DNA from: Marinovum algicola
GTDB taxonomy: Bacteria; Pseudomonadota; Alphaproteobacteria; Rhodobacterales; Rhodobacteraceae
Assembly (NCBI RefSeq): GCF_900109145.1
Contig: NZ_FNYY01000021.1
Location: forward strand, 23,351 to 87,350
DNA: 64,000 nucleotides
Direction of reading: 5' to 3'
The notes beneath the pieces were generated by a model that worked only from the letters and a program-made list of their open reading frames with translations, was not told the origin of the DNA and did no database searches. Position numbers and translations under genes: made by a program. This document shows, in pieces, positions 16,731 to 26,119 of the stretch (positions within the stretch are counted from its first letter, which is position 1; the number at the start of each line of letters is the position of its first letter).

Positions 16731-18218
16731 GTGAAGGTCCGGAACGTCGAGTCCGCCCGCCTGGGCGTCCTGTGTATTGCATTGATCTGGCTGTGCTTGG
16801 TGCTCCCGCTCAGCCTTGCCGCGGCGCCTTATGCCGCGATGGTGATGGATGCCCGGTCCGGCAAGGTCCTGCATTCCGAAAATGCCAATACCCGTCTGCA
16901 TCCCGCTTCGCTGACCAAAATGATGACTCTTTATGTCACCTTCGAGGCGGTGCAGAACGGCGAAATCTCGATGGACACCGTGGTGACGATCTCGCGCAAG
17001 GCGGCGTCGGAACCGCCGTCGAAACTGGGCCTTCGGGCCGGGCAGAAGATCAAATTGCGCTATCTGGTGCGCGCGGCGGCGGTCAAATCGGCCAATGACG
17101 CGGCCACCGCGATCGGCGAGGCGATCTCAGGCTCCGAGGCGGCTTTTGCGCTGCGGATGAACCGCACGGCGAAATCCATGGGCATGACCCGCACCACCTT
17201 CAAGAACGCCCACGGGCTGACCGAAGACGGCCACCTGAGCACCGCCCGCGACATGACCATCCTCGGGCGGCATGTGATCTATGATTTTCCCATGTATTAC
17301 AACCTGTTCAGCCGCAAGACGGCGGATGCAGGCGTGCGGAACGTCAGCCACACGAACTCGCGCCTGCTGTCGGCCTACAAGGGCGCCGATGGCATCAAGA
17401 CCGGCTATACTCGCGCCGCCGGGTTCAACCTTGTCGCTTCGGCCGAACGCGGCCGCGAACGGGTGATCGCCACGGTCTTTGGCGGCCGCTCGACCACGAC
17501 GCGCAACGCCCGCGTTGCCGAGCTGCTGGACCTCGGGTTCAATCGCGCGCCGACCCGTGTGGCGCTGAACAAACCCAGACGGCCGCAATATCGCGGCAAT
17601 CAGGGGCTGGTCACCGGCGGCAACGATGTCGCCGTCGCCTCGCTTGGCAATGGCGCGCGGCCCGCCGCCGGCAAGACCATTGCCGTCAAGCTCGCCGTGG
17701 CGCGCAGCCTGCGGCCCCGGGCGCGGCCCGGCGCGGCGATCAAGATCCCCGAGGCGACCATCGTCGCCGCGGTCAAGGAGGGGGTGGCCGACGCGGTTGC
17801 CGAAGCCACCGCGGCCAAGGTAGCCAAGGCGTCACTGGCCGATATCGCCGAGACGCCCGCCGTGCGCCCCGAACCGCGGCCGGTTGTCCTGGCCAGCGCA
17901 GGCGCCGTCGCCGCCCCGGCCCCTGATCCGGTGGTGCGCGAACAGGTGCAGGAGATCATCACCCGCGTTTCGACCTCGGGCGGCCGGCACTGGGGCATCA
18001 ACATCGGCCGCTACGGCTCGAGTTTTGCGGCGGAAAAGGTCTTGCTGAAAACCGCGCTGACCGAAATGTCCACTCTCGACGGCGCGCTGCGCAAGGTGGT
18101 GCGGCGGAGCTCCGGCTTTGACGCCAACTTCATGGGGCTCTCGCGTGAAACCGCCGATCTTGCCTGCCGGCGGCTGCAAGCGCGCAATATCTCCTGCTTC
18201 ATGATCGGCCCGTCCTGA
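16731..18218 (+). CDS. D-alanyl-D-alanine carboxypeptidase (PBP5/6 type) with SPOR domain
   Basis: A 495-residue penicillin-binding protein of the S11 family. The start is GTG at 16731, chosen because it gives a proper signal peptide (hydrophobic 11-31, ending SLAAA). Active-site motifs are SLTK (about 58-61), SAND (about 118-121) and KTG in GIKTGYT (about 222). A low-complexity Ala/Arg/Pro-rich linker follows. The C-terminal SPOR-like peptidoglycan-binding domain covers about 405-490. It trims pentapeptide cross-link donors in the periplasm; SPOR should target it to denuded septal peptidoglycan. A terminator hairpin follows at 18265-18288. Confidence 0.9.
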   Translation: MKVRNVESARLGVLCIALIWLCLVLPLSLAAAPYAAMVMDARSGKVLHSENANTRLHPASLTKMMTLYVTFEAVQNGEISMDTVVTISRKAASEPPSKLGLRAGQKIKLRYLVRAAAVKSANDAATAIGEAISGSEAAFALRMNRTAKSMGMTRTTFKNAHGLTEDGHLSTARDMTILGRHVIYDFPMYYNLFSRKTADAGVRNVSHTNSRLLSAYKGADGIKTGYTRAAGFNLVASAERGRERVIATVFGGRSTTTRNARVAELLDLGFNRAPTRVALNKPRRPQYRGNQGLVTGGNDVAVASLGNGARPAAGKTIAVKLAVARSLRPRARPGAAIKIPEATIVAAVKEGVADAVAEATAAKVAKASLADIAETPAVRPEPRPVVLASAGAVAAPAPDPVVREQVQEIITRVSTSGGRHWGINIGRYGSSFAAEKVLLKTALTEMSTLDGALRKVVRRSSGFDANFMGLSRETADLACRRLQARNISCFMIGPS

Positions 18219-18264
18219 CGGACTTTTTCCAGGGCGGGATACAGGTTTGATTTCAGAGGTTTGC

Positions 18265-18288
18265 AAAGCCCTGTTGTGACAGGGCTTT
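18265..18288 (+). terminator. Terminator hairpin after the carboxypeptidase gene
   Basis: AAAGCCCTGT (18265-18274) and ACAGGGCTTT (18279-18288) make a perfect 10-bp stem with a TGTG loop, 46 bases after the stop. The stem ends in TTT and is followed by AA, so the T-run is short. Confidence 0.65.
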
Positions 18289-18426
18289 AAGCAATTGATA
18301 TCGGCGGATATACGGATTGCAATGCGCGAATTGCGCAGAGATATCGTACAGAGAAATTCGTTCTACACACAGGTTTCACCATATGCTTGTCTTATTCGGA
18401 CATCATATGCGACTTACTCACAGAAT

Positions 18427-19485
18427 TTACAGCCAGGTCTTGATGTCGCTGCCCACGGCCTCCGAGACATTGCCGAAGCCGTCTTTTTCGAGCAACCGGT
18501 CCAGTCCGGTGACAATCTCCTGCACCAGCGACAGCCCGCCAAAGACCAGCGCGGTATAAAGCTGCACCGCGCTCGCGCCTGCCTTGATCTTGGCATAGGC
18601 CTGTTCGGCCGAGGCGACGCCACCGACGCCGATCAGGGGAACCGTGCCTTCCGTCAGATCGGCCAGCCGCGCCAGAACGCGGGTGGACTTGGCAAACAGC
18701 GGCGCACCGGAAAGACCGCCCTGTTCGCCGTGATGCGGCGACCGCAGCCCATCGCGATCAAGGGTGGTATTGGTGGCGATGATGCCGCTGATTCCCGAGG
18801 CGGTGGCGACGTCGGCAATCTCGGCCAGTGCCGCATCGTCGAGATCGGGGGCGATTTTGAGGAACACCGGGATCGGGCGCGCCAGCGCGGCCCGCACCTC
18901 CATCACCCCGGCAAGCAGCGCCATCAGCGCCGCGCGGCCTTGCAGATCGCGCAGCCGTTCGGTGTTGGGCGAGCTGACATTGACGGTGGCGAAATCGACA
19001 TGTGGGCCGCAATGGCCCAGCACCTTGGCGAAATCGGCGGCACGGTCCTCGGAGGTCTTGTTGGCGCCGAGGTTGAGGCCGATCACCGCGCCCTGCGGCC
19101 GTTTCGCAAGCCGCGCGGCAATGGCCTCCATACCGTCATTGTTGAACCCGAAGCGGTTGATCGCCGCGCCGTCCTCGGTCAGGCGAAACAGCCGTGGCTT
19201 GGGGTTGCCGGGCTGGGGCAGGGGGGTTGCGGCGCCCACCTCGACAAAGCCGAAGCCGGCGCGGGCGAGCCCGGCCAGCGCGGTGGCGTTCTTGTCGAAT
19301 CCGGCGGCGAGGCCCAGCGGGTTGGGCAGCGCCAGCCCGGCAAGCTCGGTGCGCAGGCGCGGCGCGCTCAGCGGCCCGGGGGCGGGCGTCACGCCCAGTT
19401 GCAGCGCGCGGATCGCCAGCCCGTGGGCGGTTTCCGGATCGAGCCGGTAGAGCGCCCGAAGGCCCAGCGTCTCGAGCAGGCTCAC
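18427..19485 (-). CDS. pyrD: Dihydroorotate dehydrogenase (quinone), class 2
   Basis: A 352-residue membrane-associated class 2 enzyme of pyrimidine synthesis (dihydroorotate to orotate, electrons to quinone). Signatures include [45 protein letters not shown] and [14 protein letters not shown], with the serine acting as catalytic base. The N-terminal [20 protein letters not shown] helix pair is the quinone-entry domain. The start is a GTG at 19485 that overlaps the stop of the DUF952 gene; the longer open frame upstream is only that gene's shadow. Confidence 0.95.
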   Translation of the reverse strand: MSLLETLGLRALYRLDPETAHGLAIRALQLGVTPAPGPLSAPRLRTELAGLALPNPLGLAAGFDKNATALAGLARAGFGFVEVGAATPLPQPGNPKPRLFRLTEDGAAINRFGFNNDGMEAIAARLAKRPQGAVIGLNLGANKTSEDRAADFAKVLGHCGPHVDFATVNVSSPNTERLRDLQGRAALMALLAGVMEVRAALARPIPVFLKIAPDLDDAALAEIADVATASGISGIIATNTTLDRDGLRSPHHGEQGGLSGAPLFAKSTRVLARLADLTEGTVPLIGVGGVASAEQAYAKIKAGASAVQLYTALVFGGLSLVQEIVTGLDRLLEKDGFGNVSEAVGSDIKTWL

Positions 19486-19820
19486 GCCAGGTCCTCCGGG
19501 AAGACATGTCCGCCGTCGCGCCAGGGCAGATCGCGGTGCCAGAGCACGTCGGATTGGCGCAACTTTCTGTAAAGATGCGGGAAAAGCGCGCCGCCGCGGG
19601 ACGGCTCCCAGGTGATGTCCTTGGCCATCGCGGCGCTGTCGCAGGCCAGCAGAAGCAGGCCTTGCTCGCCCGAGAAATGCTTGGCGGCGGTTTCTTGCAC
19701 CTGCTGGGCGGTCGAGAAATGCACGTAGCCGTCGGCCACATCGATGGGCGCGCCGGAGGTCTCTCCGTCGCGCACCAGAGCGGCCCATTCATCGGCCCGG
19801 AAGATTTTATAGATCAGCAT
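19482..19820 (-). CDS. DUF952 family protein
   Basis: A 112-residue cytosolic protein with the DUF952 pattern: [12 protein letters not shown] at the start, [20 protein letters not shown] around residue 30 and LFPHLYRKL near residue 80. Biochemical function is unknown; the family has an ADP-ribosyltransferase-like appearance in some annotations, which I cannot confirm. It is translationally coupled to pyrD by a four-base overlap (GTGA), an arrangement typical of roseobacters. Confidence 0.8.
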   Translation of the reverse strand: MLIYKIFRADEWAALVRDGETSGAPIDVADGYVHFSTAQQVQETAAKHFSGEQGLLLLACDSAAMAKDITWEPSRGGALFPHLYRKLRQSDVLWHRDLPWRDGGHVFPEDLA

Positions 19821-20006
19821 GGCCGCTCATATCCCGCGCCGGGTGCGCCGGGTCAAGAGCCTCGCGCTGTCATCCGCCTGTCGCATTTCGGCGCAATGGA
19901 TGCGCCATCCGGTGCTGCCGTAACCGGGTGGCCCTGCGTAGGCTTTGACAAGGCCCCGGTCCCGATGCAGCATCATCGCATAAAACCAACGGAGAGGTTC
20001 CAAGTC

Positions 20007-21566
20007 ATGTCTGTTCGTCTTTTGACAAGCGCCGCCGCGCTTGCCCTGAGCGCAGGTGTCGCCAGCGCGGAATATGCGCTGACCATCCTGCACACCAACG
20101 ATTTCCACGCCCGATTCGAGCCGATCAGCAAGTATGACAGCGGCTGTTCGGCCGAGGATGACGCCGAGGGCAAATGCTTCGGCGGTTCGGCGCGGCTGAT
20201 GACCGCGATCAACGACGCCAAGGCGCGCAGCAACAACTGGGTGCTGGTGGATGGCGGCGACCAGTTCCAGGGCACGCTGTTCTATACCTATTACAAGGGC
20301 AAGCTCGCCGCCGAGATGATGAACCAGATGGGCTATACCGCGATGACCGTGGGCAACCACGAGTTCGATGACGGTCCCGAGGTGCTGCGCGGCTTCATGG
20401 ACGCGATCGACTTTCCGATCCTGATGTCCAACGCCGATGTCAGCCGCGAGCCGCTGCTGGCCGATGTCTTGCAGAAATCCACGGTGATCGAGCAGGGCGG
20501 CGAGAAGATCGGCTTTATCGGCCTGACGCCGCAAGATACTCACGAACTGGCGAGCCCCGGCCCGAACATCACCTTCACCCCGCCCGCCGATGCGGTCCAG
20601 GGCGAAGTCGACAAGCTGACCGAGATGGGCGTGAACAAGATCATCGTCCTGTCGCATTCGGGCTACAAGGTCGACCAGCAGGTGGCCGAGAACACCACCG
20701 GCGTCGATGTGATCGTCGGCGGCCATTCGAACACCTATCTCGCCAATGACGACGAGAATGCCGATGGCCCGTACCCCACGGTCGTCAACGGGGTGCAGAT
20801 TGTGCAGGCCTATGCCTATGGCAAATACCTGGGCGAGCTCAACGTGACCTTCGACGACGCGGGCAATGTCACCGAGGCCAGCGGCAACCCGCTGCTGATG
20901 GATGCCTCGGTCACCGCCGACGAGGCGGTGGCGGCGCGCATCGCCGAGGCCGCCCTGCCGCTGGAGGAAATCCGCAACAAGGTGGTGGCCGAGGCCGCCG
21001 AGGCCATCGAGGGCGACCGGTCGGTCTGTCGCGCGATGGAATGCCCGATGGGCAATCTGGTCGCCGATGCGATGCTGGACCGGGTGGCTGATCAGGGCAT
21101 CGAGATCGCCATTGCCAACAGTGGCGGACTGCGGGCCTCGATCGACGCCGGCGAGGTGACCATGGGCGAGGTCCTGACGGTGCTGCCGTTCCAGAACACG
21201 CTGTCGACCTTCGAGGTTACCGGCGCGACCATGGTCGAGGCGCTGGAAAACGGCGTGAGCCAGATCGAGGAAGGCGCCGGCCGCTTCCCGCAGGTTGCGG
21301 GGCTGACCTTTGCCTTCGACGCTGCCGCCCCGGCGGGCGAGCGGGTGTCCGACGTGATGGTCGGCGGCGCGCCGATCGAGTTGGACAAGACCTATGGCGT
21401 GGTGTCCAACAACTACGTGCGCAATGGCGGCGACGGCTATCGGATGTTCGTCGATGCCGAGAATGCCTATGACTATGGCCCCGACCTGGCCGACGTGACG
21501 GCGGAGTACCTGGCGGAGCAGGGCCCTTACACGCCTTATACCGACGGGCGTATCACGGCGAAATGA
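20007..21566 (+). CDS. Periplasmic 5'-nucleotidase / metallophosphoesterase
   Basis: A 519-residue exported enzyme. A signal peptide (residues 1-21, ending ASA) supports the ATG at 20007, preceded by GGAGAGG. The N-terminal metallophosphatase domain shows LTILHTNDFHARFEP, VDGGDQFQGT, GNHEFDDG and VGGHSN, the metal-ligand motifs. The C-terminal 5'-nucleotidase domain contains NSGGLRASIDAGEVT and the Phe-rich base-stacking segment. It releases phosphate from nucleotides in the periplasm. It stands alone, followed by a strong hairpin terminator. Confidence 0.93.
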   Translation: MSVRLLTSAAALALSAGVASAEYALTILHTNDFHARFEPISKYDSGCSAEDDAEGKCFGGSARLMTAINDAKARSNNWVLVDGGDQFQGTLFYTYYKGKLAAEMMNQMGYTAMTVGNHEFDDGPEVLRGFMDAIDFPILMSNADVSREPLLADVLQKSTVIEQGGEKIGFIGLTPQDTHELASPGPNITFTPPADAVQGEVDKLTEMGVNKIIVLSHSGYKVDQQVAENTTGVDVIVGGHSNTYLANDDENADGPYPTVVNGVQIVQAYAYGKYLGELNVTFDDAGNVTEASGNPLLMDASVTADEAVAARIAEAALPLEEIRNKVVAEAAEAIEGDRSVCRAMECPMGNLVADAMLDRVADQGIEIAIANSGGLRASIDAGEVTMGEVLTVLPFQNTLSTFEVTGATMVEALENGVSQIEEGAGRFPQVAGLTFAFDAAAPAGERVSDVMVGGAPIELDKTYGVVSNNYVRNGGDGYRMFVDAENAYDYGPDLADVTAEYLAEQGPYTPYTDGRITAK

Positions 21567-21571
21567 GCCTC

Positions 21572-21599
21572 GGGGTGGCGCCGTCACCGGCGCCACCCC
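21572..21599 (+). terminator. Terminator hairpin after the 5'-nucleotidase gene
   Basis: GGGGTGGCGCC (21572-21582) and GGCGCCACCCC (21589-21599) form a perfect 11-bp stem immediately after the stop codon, followed by a short TT. Confidence 0.65.
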
Positions 21600-21647
21600 T
21601 TGCCATGCCCTCTTGCGGGGGCCTGCCGGATAGGCGAAACTTCGGTG

Positions 21648-21940
21648 ATGGACCATCCGCTGATCGATCTGATTTCCGCCCGCATCCGCGAGGCCGAGGC
21701 GCAGGGCGCCTTTGAAAACCTGCCGGGCGCGGGCAAGTCCCTGCCGCCCTGCGACGATCCCGAAAACGCACTGCTCAATCGATTGGTGAAGGAAAGCGGC
21801 GGCGCGCCGGAATTCGTCAACCTCTCGCGCGAGCTGTCGCGGCTGCGCGCGGAACTGCGCGACACCGGCGGCAGGACATCCTCAAGGAGATGTCGATGAT
21901 GGAAGCCCGCATCGAGTTGGCCCGCAAGGCGTATCGCTAG
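21648..21940 (+). pseudogene. DUF1992 (DnaJ-homologue subfamily C28-type) gene with a frameshift
   Basis: The frame starting at 21648 reads the DUF1992 N-terminus (MDHPLIDLISARIREAEAQG, NLPGAGKSLPP, NALLNRLVKESGGAPEFVNL) as far as RAELRDTGG. It then leaves the family and stops at 21899. A different frame picks up the family's C-terminus from about 21871 (QDILKEMSMMEARIELARKAYR) and stops at 21940. One missing base, or two extra, near 21,865-21,872 explains this. It is either a true pseudogene or a sequencing error; function of the family is unknown. Confidence 0.8.
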
Positions 21941-22061
21941 GCGGGCGTCCCTTTCAAAGACACTGCCAACCCCGGTCGCCGGCCCGGGCGCCCGTCGAAG
22001 CGGGCTTGAGAGAATCCCTGTGGCGGGGCAAACCGGGACGTGCGGGCAAGCAGGAGCAGAC

Positions 22062-23258
22062 ATGGTCACCGTCAAAGAGCAATACGAGGCCTTTCCCTAT
22101 CCCGAACGGGACCCGGCGGAAGAGCGCACAAGGCTGATCACCGGATCGCCATCGCATCCGGTGGAACTGGATCACTATGTCTTTGCCGGCAAGCGCGACT
22201 GGCGTCAGCCGCTGCGGGTGCTGGTGGCGGGCGGCGGCACCGGCGACGGGCTGATCCAGATCGGCCATTATCTGAAGCTGCTGGGGCGCCCGCATGAGAT
22301 CGTCTACCTCGATCTCTCGACAGCCTCGCGCCGGGTGGCCGAGGCGCGGGCCAGGGTGCGGGGGCTGACCTCGATCACCTTTCACACCGGCAGCCTGCTC
22401 GATGCGGCAGAGTTTGGCGCCTTCGACTACATCGATTGCTGCGGGGTGTTGCACCATCTGCCCGATCCCGATGCCGGCTTTCGCGCCCTGCGCGCGGCGC
22501 TGGCACCTGGGGGCGGCATGGGCTTCATGGTCTATGCGCCTTACGGCCGAACCGGGGTGTACCCCCTGCAAGAGGCCTTTGCGGCGCTCTTTGCCGATCT
22601 GCCGCCGAGAAAGCGGCTGAAGGCAGCCCGGGCGGCCTTTGACCGGCTGCCCGAGGGCCATCCGTTCAAACGAAACCCGCATCTGGGTGATCACCGGGCG
22701 TCGGACGCCGGGTTCTACGATCTGCTGCTGCATGGGCAGGATCGGGCCTATGACGTCGCCGAACTGGTGGCGACGCTGGAGCGGACCGGCTGGGCGCTGT
22801 CGTCCTTCACGCCGCCGGCGGCCTATGATCCAGGGCGGTTCGCGCCGGTGCCCAAGGCGATGGACCCGGTGGCGCGGATGGCGCTGGCCGAGAAGCTGGC
22901 GGGCACCATGCGGGTGCATATCGCCTATGCGGTGGCCGCGGGCACGGCCGCGGGCCGGGTGGCGGACGGCCGTGACCCGGCGCTGGTGCCGCATCTGATC
23001 GGGGTGGCGCCCGGGGCCCTGGCCAAGGCGGTGGCCGCGGGGCGACCGGTGCCGGTGACGTCCGGCGGGGCGCGGACCGAGCTGAAGCTGCCGCGCGAGG
23101 CGGCGCAGCTTCTGGCGCAGATCAACGGCAAGCGGGCCCTGGGCGAGATCGCCGGCAGTGCGGGGCTGGACGACGCGCGGTTCGCGGCGCTCTGGGCGCG
23201 GGCAACCGAGGGGCTGACGCGCTGGGGCCTGCTGCTCTATTCCAATTTCCTGAGGTAG
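22062..23258 (+). CDS. Class I SAM-dependent methyltransferase with C-terminal extension
   Basis: A 398-residue protein. The N-terminal half is a Methyltransf_25/31-type domain: an N-terminal YEAFPYPERDP signature, SAM motif I VLVAGGGTGDGL at about 52-63, acidic residue at the end of strand 2 (YLDLS), and DYIDCCGVLHHLPDP. The C-terminal ~180 residues are unassigned and end in a winged-helix-like segment (LAQINGKRALGEIAGSAGLDDARFAALW) similar to cargo-sensing domains of other methyltransferases. The start at 22062 follows CAGGAGCAG. The substrate is unknown; this is the protein-methyltransferase-like family common in roseobacters. Confidence 0.75.
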   Translation: MVTVKEQYEAFPYPERDPAEERTRLITGSPSHPVELDHYVFAGKRDWRQPLRVLVAGGGTGDGLIQIGHYLKLLGRPHEIVYLDLSTASRRVAEARARVRGLTSITFHTGSLLDAAEFGAFDYIDCCGVLHHLPDPDAGFRALRAALAPGGGMGFMVYAPYGRTGVYPLQEAFAALFADLPPRKRLKAARAAFDRLPEGHPFKRNPHLGDHRASDAGFYDLLLHGQDRAYDVAELVATLERTGWALSSFTPPAAYDPGRFAPVPKAMDPVARMALAEKLAGTMRVHIAYAVAAGTAAGRVADGRDPALVPHLIGVAPGALAKAVAAGRPVPVTSGGARTELKLPREAAQLLAQINGKRALGEIAGSAGLDDARFAALWARATEGLTRWGLLLYSNFLR

Positions 23259-23263
23259 CCGCG

Positions 23264-23929
23264 ATGTGTGGCCGTTTCGCCGTGACCCTTCCGACCGATG
23301 CCATGGCGCAGCTGTTCGATGCTCTGCCGGCGAACGACCTGCCCGAGGTGCCCGATTACAACGTCTGCCCGACGACCCGGATCGCCACGGTGCGGGCCGA
23401 AGAAGGCCAGCGGCGGCTGGCGCCGATGCGCTGGGGCTTCCTGCCGCAGTGGTACAAGAGCCCGACCGACGGCCCGCTGCTGATCAACGCCCGCGCCGAG
23501 ACCATCGCCGACAAGCCGGCCTTTCGTGCCGCCTGTCGTGCGCGGCGTTGCCTGATCCCGGTCACCGGTTTCTATGAATGGACCAAGGACGGCGACGGCA
23601 ACCGGCTGCCCTGGTACATCCGGCGGGCGGATGGCGACACGCTGGCCTTTGCCGGCATCTGGCAGGACTGGGCGCGCGACGGCGAGGCCTTGCGGACCTG
23701 CGCCATCGTGACAACCGCCGCCAATACCAAGATGCAGGCGATCCATCACCGGATGCCGGTGGTGCTCGAGCCGGCCGACTGGCCGCTCTGGCTGGGCGAG
23801 GCGGGCAAGGGTGCGGCGCCGCTGATGCAGCCTGCCGATGACGCGGTGCTGGAGTTCTATCGCGTTGATCCGAAGGTCAATTCCAACCGCGCCGGCGGGC
23901 CGGAGCTGATCGAGCCGTTTGACGATTGA
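23264..23929 (+). CDS. SRAP-domain (YedK/HMCES) abasic-site shielding protein
   Basis: A 221-residue SOS response-associated peptidase-fold protein that forms a stable thiazolidine cross-link with abasic sites in single-stranded DNA. The catalytic Cys2 follows the initiator Met directly (MCGRF). The conserved NARAET (about residue 75), PVTGFYEW (about 100) and the HHRMPVVL histidine (about 160) are all present. It is 5 bases after the methyltransferase stop, so possibly co-transcribed. No LexA box was recognised upstream. Confidence 0.93.
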   Translation: MCGRFAVTLPTDAMAQLFDALPANDLPEVPDYNVCPTTRIATVRAEEGQRRLAPMRWGFLPQWYKSPTDGPLLINARAETIADKPAFRAACRARRCLIPVTGFYEWTKDGDGNRLPWYIRRADGDTLAFAGIWQDWARDGEALRTCAIVTTAANTKMQAIHHRMPVVLEPADWPLWLGEAGKGAAPLMQPADDAVLEFYRVDPKVNSNRAGGPELIEPFDD

Positions 23930-23970
23930 GCGGCCCGTGGCCGGGCGCGAGATATTCTTGCCGGTTCCGG

Positions 23971-23999
23971 TTGACCTGTCTGCCGGGGTGATTTAATCA
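23971..23999 (+). promoter_or_regulatory. Candidate promoter for tRNA-Gly
   Basis: TTGACC (23971-23976) and TAATCA (23994-23999) are spaced by 17 bases and lie 13 bases before the tRNA. The match to a housekeeping sigma-70 promoter is good at -35 and fair at -10. Confidence 0.45.
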
Positions 24000-24012
24000 C
24001 CACTCCTGCCGA

Positions 24013-24086
24013 GCGGGCGTTGTGTAATGGTAAGACCCTTGCCTTCCAAGCAAGAGATACGGGTTCGATTCCCGTCGCCCGCTCCA
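24013..24086 (+). tRNA. tRNA-Gly (anticodon UCC)
   Basis: A complete cloverleaf. The acceptor stem pairs GCGGGCG (24013-24019) with CGCCCGC (24076-24082). The anticodon loop CTTCCAA carries TCC between CTTGC and GCAAG, and the T-loop is GGTTCGATTCC. CCA is encoded at 24084-24086 after discriminator T. Confidence 0.97.
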
Positions 24087-24201
24087 AAGAATTCCCGACA
24101 CGCTCCGGACCCGTCCTGCCAGGCGCGACAGATCGCCCGGGCTCTCTTGCCCCTTGTCGTGCTATTCAATACACCCTTGCCGGAACAGCTAGGAGCGCCA
24201 C

Positions 24202-25995
24202 ATGCCGCGTGGATTGGGCCAGCCGCAGGAAGAGCGGGACAAGTCGAAACGCATCGGCGCATTGGGCGCGCTCTGGCCGTTTCTCAGGCCCTATCGCGGG
24301 CTGCTTCTGGCCTCGATCCTGGCGCTGGTGGCCACCGCCTGCATCTCGCTGACGCTGCCGCTCGCCGTGCGCCGGGTGGTCGACAATTTCCGCGCCGAGG
24401 ATGGCGCGCTTCTCGATCTCTATTTCGGTGCGGCGCTGGGCATTGCCGCCGCGCTCGCCATCGGCACGGCGCTGCGCTATGCGCTGGTCACCCGGCTGGG
24501 CGAACAGGTGGTGACCGACATCCGCAAGGCGGTCTTTGACCGGGTAATGGGCCTGTCGCCGGCGTTCTACGAAAAGATCATGACTGGCGAGGTGGTCAGC
24601 CGGATCACCACCGATACCACGCTGATCCTGTCGGTGATCGGCTCGTCGATCTCGATTGCCCTGCGCAACGTGCTGATCTTCTTTGGCGGCATGGGGCTGA
24701 TGTTACTGACTTCACCCAAGCTGACCGGGTTGGTGCTGCTGATCGTGCCCGCCGTGGTGGTGCCGATCCTGACGCTCGGCCGCCGGTTGCGGGTGCTGAG
24801 CCGCGAAAACCAGGATTGGATCGCCGCCTCTTCGGGCAGCGCCTCGGAGAGCCTGAGCGCGGTGCAGACGGTGCAGGCCTTTACCCATGAGGTGCTGACC
24901 CGGCGGGCCTTTTCCGAGGTGACCGACAAATCGCTCGACGCGGCCAAACGCCGGATCACCACCCGGTCGCTGATGACGGCCATCGTGATCTTTCTGGTCT
25001 TTACCGGCGTGGTCGGCGTGCTCTGGATCGGCGCCCGCGACGTGCGCGCCGGCGAGATGAGCGCCGGCAGCCTGGTGCAATTCGTGATCTACGCGGTGAT
25101 GGTTGCGGGATCGGTGGCGGCGCTGTCGGAGATCTTCGGCGAGTTGCAACGCGCCGCCGGGGCGACCGAACGGCTTGTCGAGCTGCTGCACGCCGAGGAC
25201 GCGGTGAGCGATCCCGCAGACCCGCTGCCGCTGCCGGAAAGGGTCAGCGGAGCGATCTCCTTCGACGCGGTCAGCTTTACCTATCCGCAGCGCCCCGATG
25301 TCTCGGCGCTGGATCACGTCACGCTCGACATAGCACCCGGCGAGACGGTTGCGCTGGTCGGCCCTTCCGGCGCCGGCAAGACGACGATCATCCAGATGCT
25401 GCTGCGCTTCTATGACCCGGCTTCGGGGCGGATCACCCTGGACGGGGTGGATATTGCGGCCATGCGTCGCGACGCCTTTCGCCGTGCCATCGCCCTGGTG
25501 CCGCAGGATCCAGTGATCTTTGCCGCCTCCGCGCGCGAGAACATCCGCTTTGGCCGCCCCGAGGCCAGCGACGCCGAGATCGAGGCCGCCGCCCGCGCTG
25601 CCGCCGCGCATGACTTTATCTCGAAACTGCCCGAGGGTTATGACAGCGGGTTGGGCGAACGTGGCGTGATGCTCTCGGGCGGGCAGAAACAACGCATCGC
25701 CATTGCTCGCGCCATCCTGCGCGACGCGCCGGTGCTGCTGCTGGACGAGGCGACCTCGGCGCTGGATGCCGAAAGCGAGCGGGCGGTGCAGCAGGCGGTC
25801 GATGCGCTCAGCCGCGACCGCACGACGCTGATCGTGGCGCACCGGCTGGCGACGGTGAAAAAGGCCGACCGGATCGTGGTGATGGACCAGGGCCGCATTG
25901 TCGCCATCGGACCGCATGATCAGCTTGTGGCGCAGGACGGGTTGTATGCCCGGCTGGCGCGGATGCAGTTCACCGACGGGATCGCGGCAGAATAA
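24202..25995 (+). CDS. ABC exporter, fused permease and ATPase (MsbA/LmrA type)
   Basis: A 597-residue half-transporter. The N-terminal ABC type 1 membrane domain (about 25-310) has six predicted helices. The ATPase domain follows with Walker A GPSGAGKTT (about 388-396), Q-loop LVPQDPVIF, signature LSGGQKQR (about 490-497), Walker B VLLLDEATSALD (about 513-524) and the switch His in IVAHRLATVKK. It should homodimerise in the inner membrane and export lipids or drugs; the substrate is unknown. The start ATG at 24202 lies 13 bases after a TAGGAGCG ribosome-binding site region. Confidence 0.92.
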   Translation: MPRGLGQPQEERDKSKRIGALGALWPFLRPYRGLLLASILALVATACISLTLPLAVRRVVDNFRAEDGALLDLYFGAALGIAAALAIGTALRYALVTRLGEQVVTDIRKAVFDRVMGLSPAFYEKIMTGEVVSRITTDTTLILSVIGSSISIALRNVLIFFGGMGLMLLTSPKLTGLVLLIVPAVVVPILTLGRRLRVLSRENQDWIAASSGSASESLSAVQTVQAFTHEVLTRRAFSEVTDKSLDAAKRRITTRSLMTAIVIFLVFTGVVGVLWIGARDVRAGEMSAGSLVQFVIYAVMVAGSVAALSEIFGELQRAAGATERLVELLHAEDAVSDPADPLPLPERVSGAISFDAVSFTYPQRPDVSALDHVTLDIAPGETVALVGPSGAGKTTIIQMLLRFYDPASGRITLDGVDIAAMRRDAFRRAIALVPQDPVIFAASARENIRFGRPEASDAEIEAAARAAAAHDFISKLPEGYDSGLGERGVMLSGGQKQRIAIARAILRDAPVLLLDEATSALDAESERAVQQAVDALSRDRTTLIVAHRLATVKKADRIVVMDQGRIVAIGPHDQLVAQDGLYARLARMQFTDGIAAE

Positions 25996-26119
25996 CACCA
26001 AAAGGACGCAGCGTTCAGCCTGATGCTACCGTGCGTCACTCTTGCGTGAACCGCGCTTCGCCCGCATCCTGTCGGCCATGTCAAAAACCCGCAGAAGACG
26101 GGTCAGGGGAGAGAGATTT

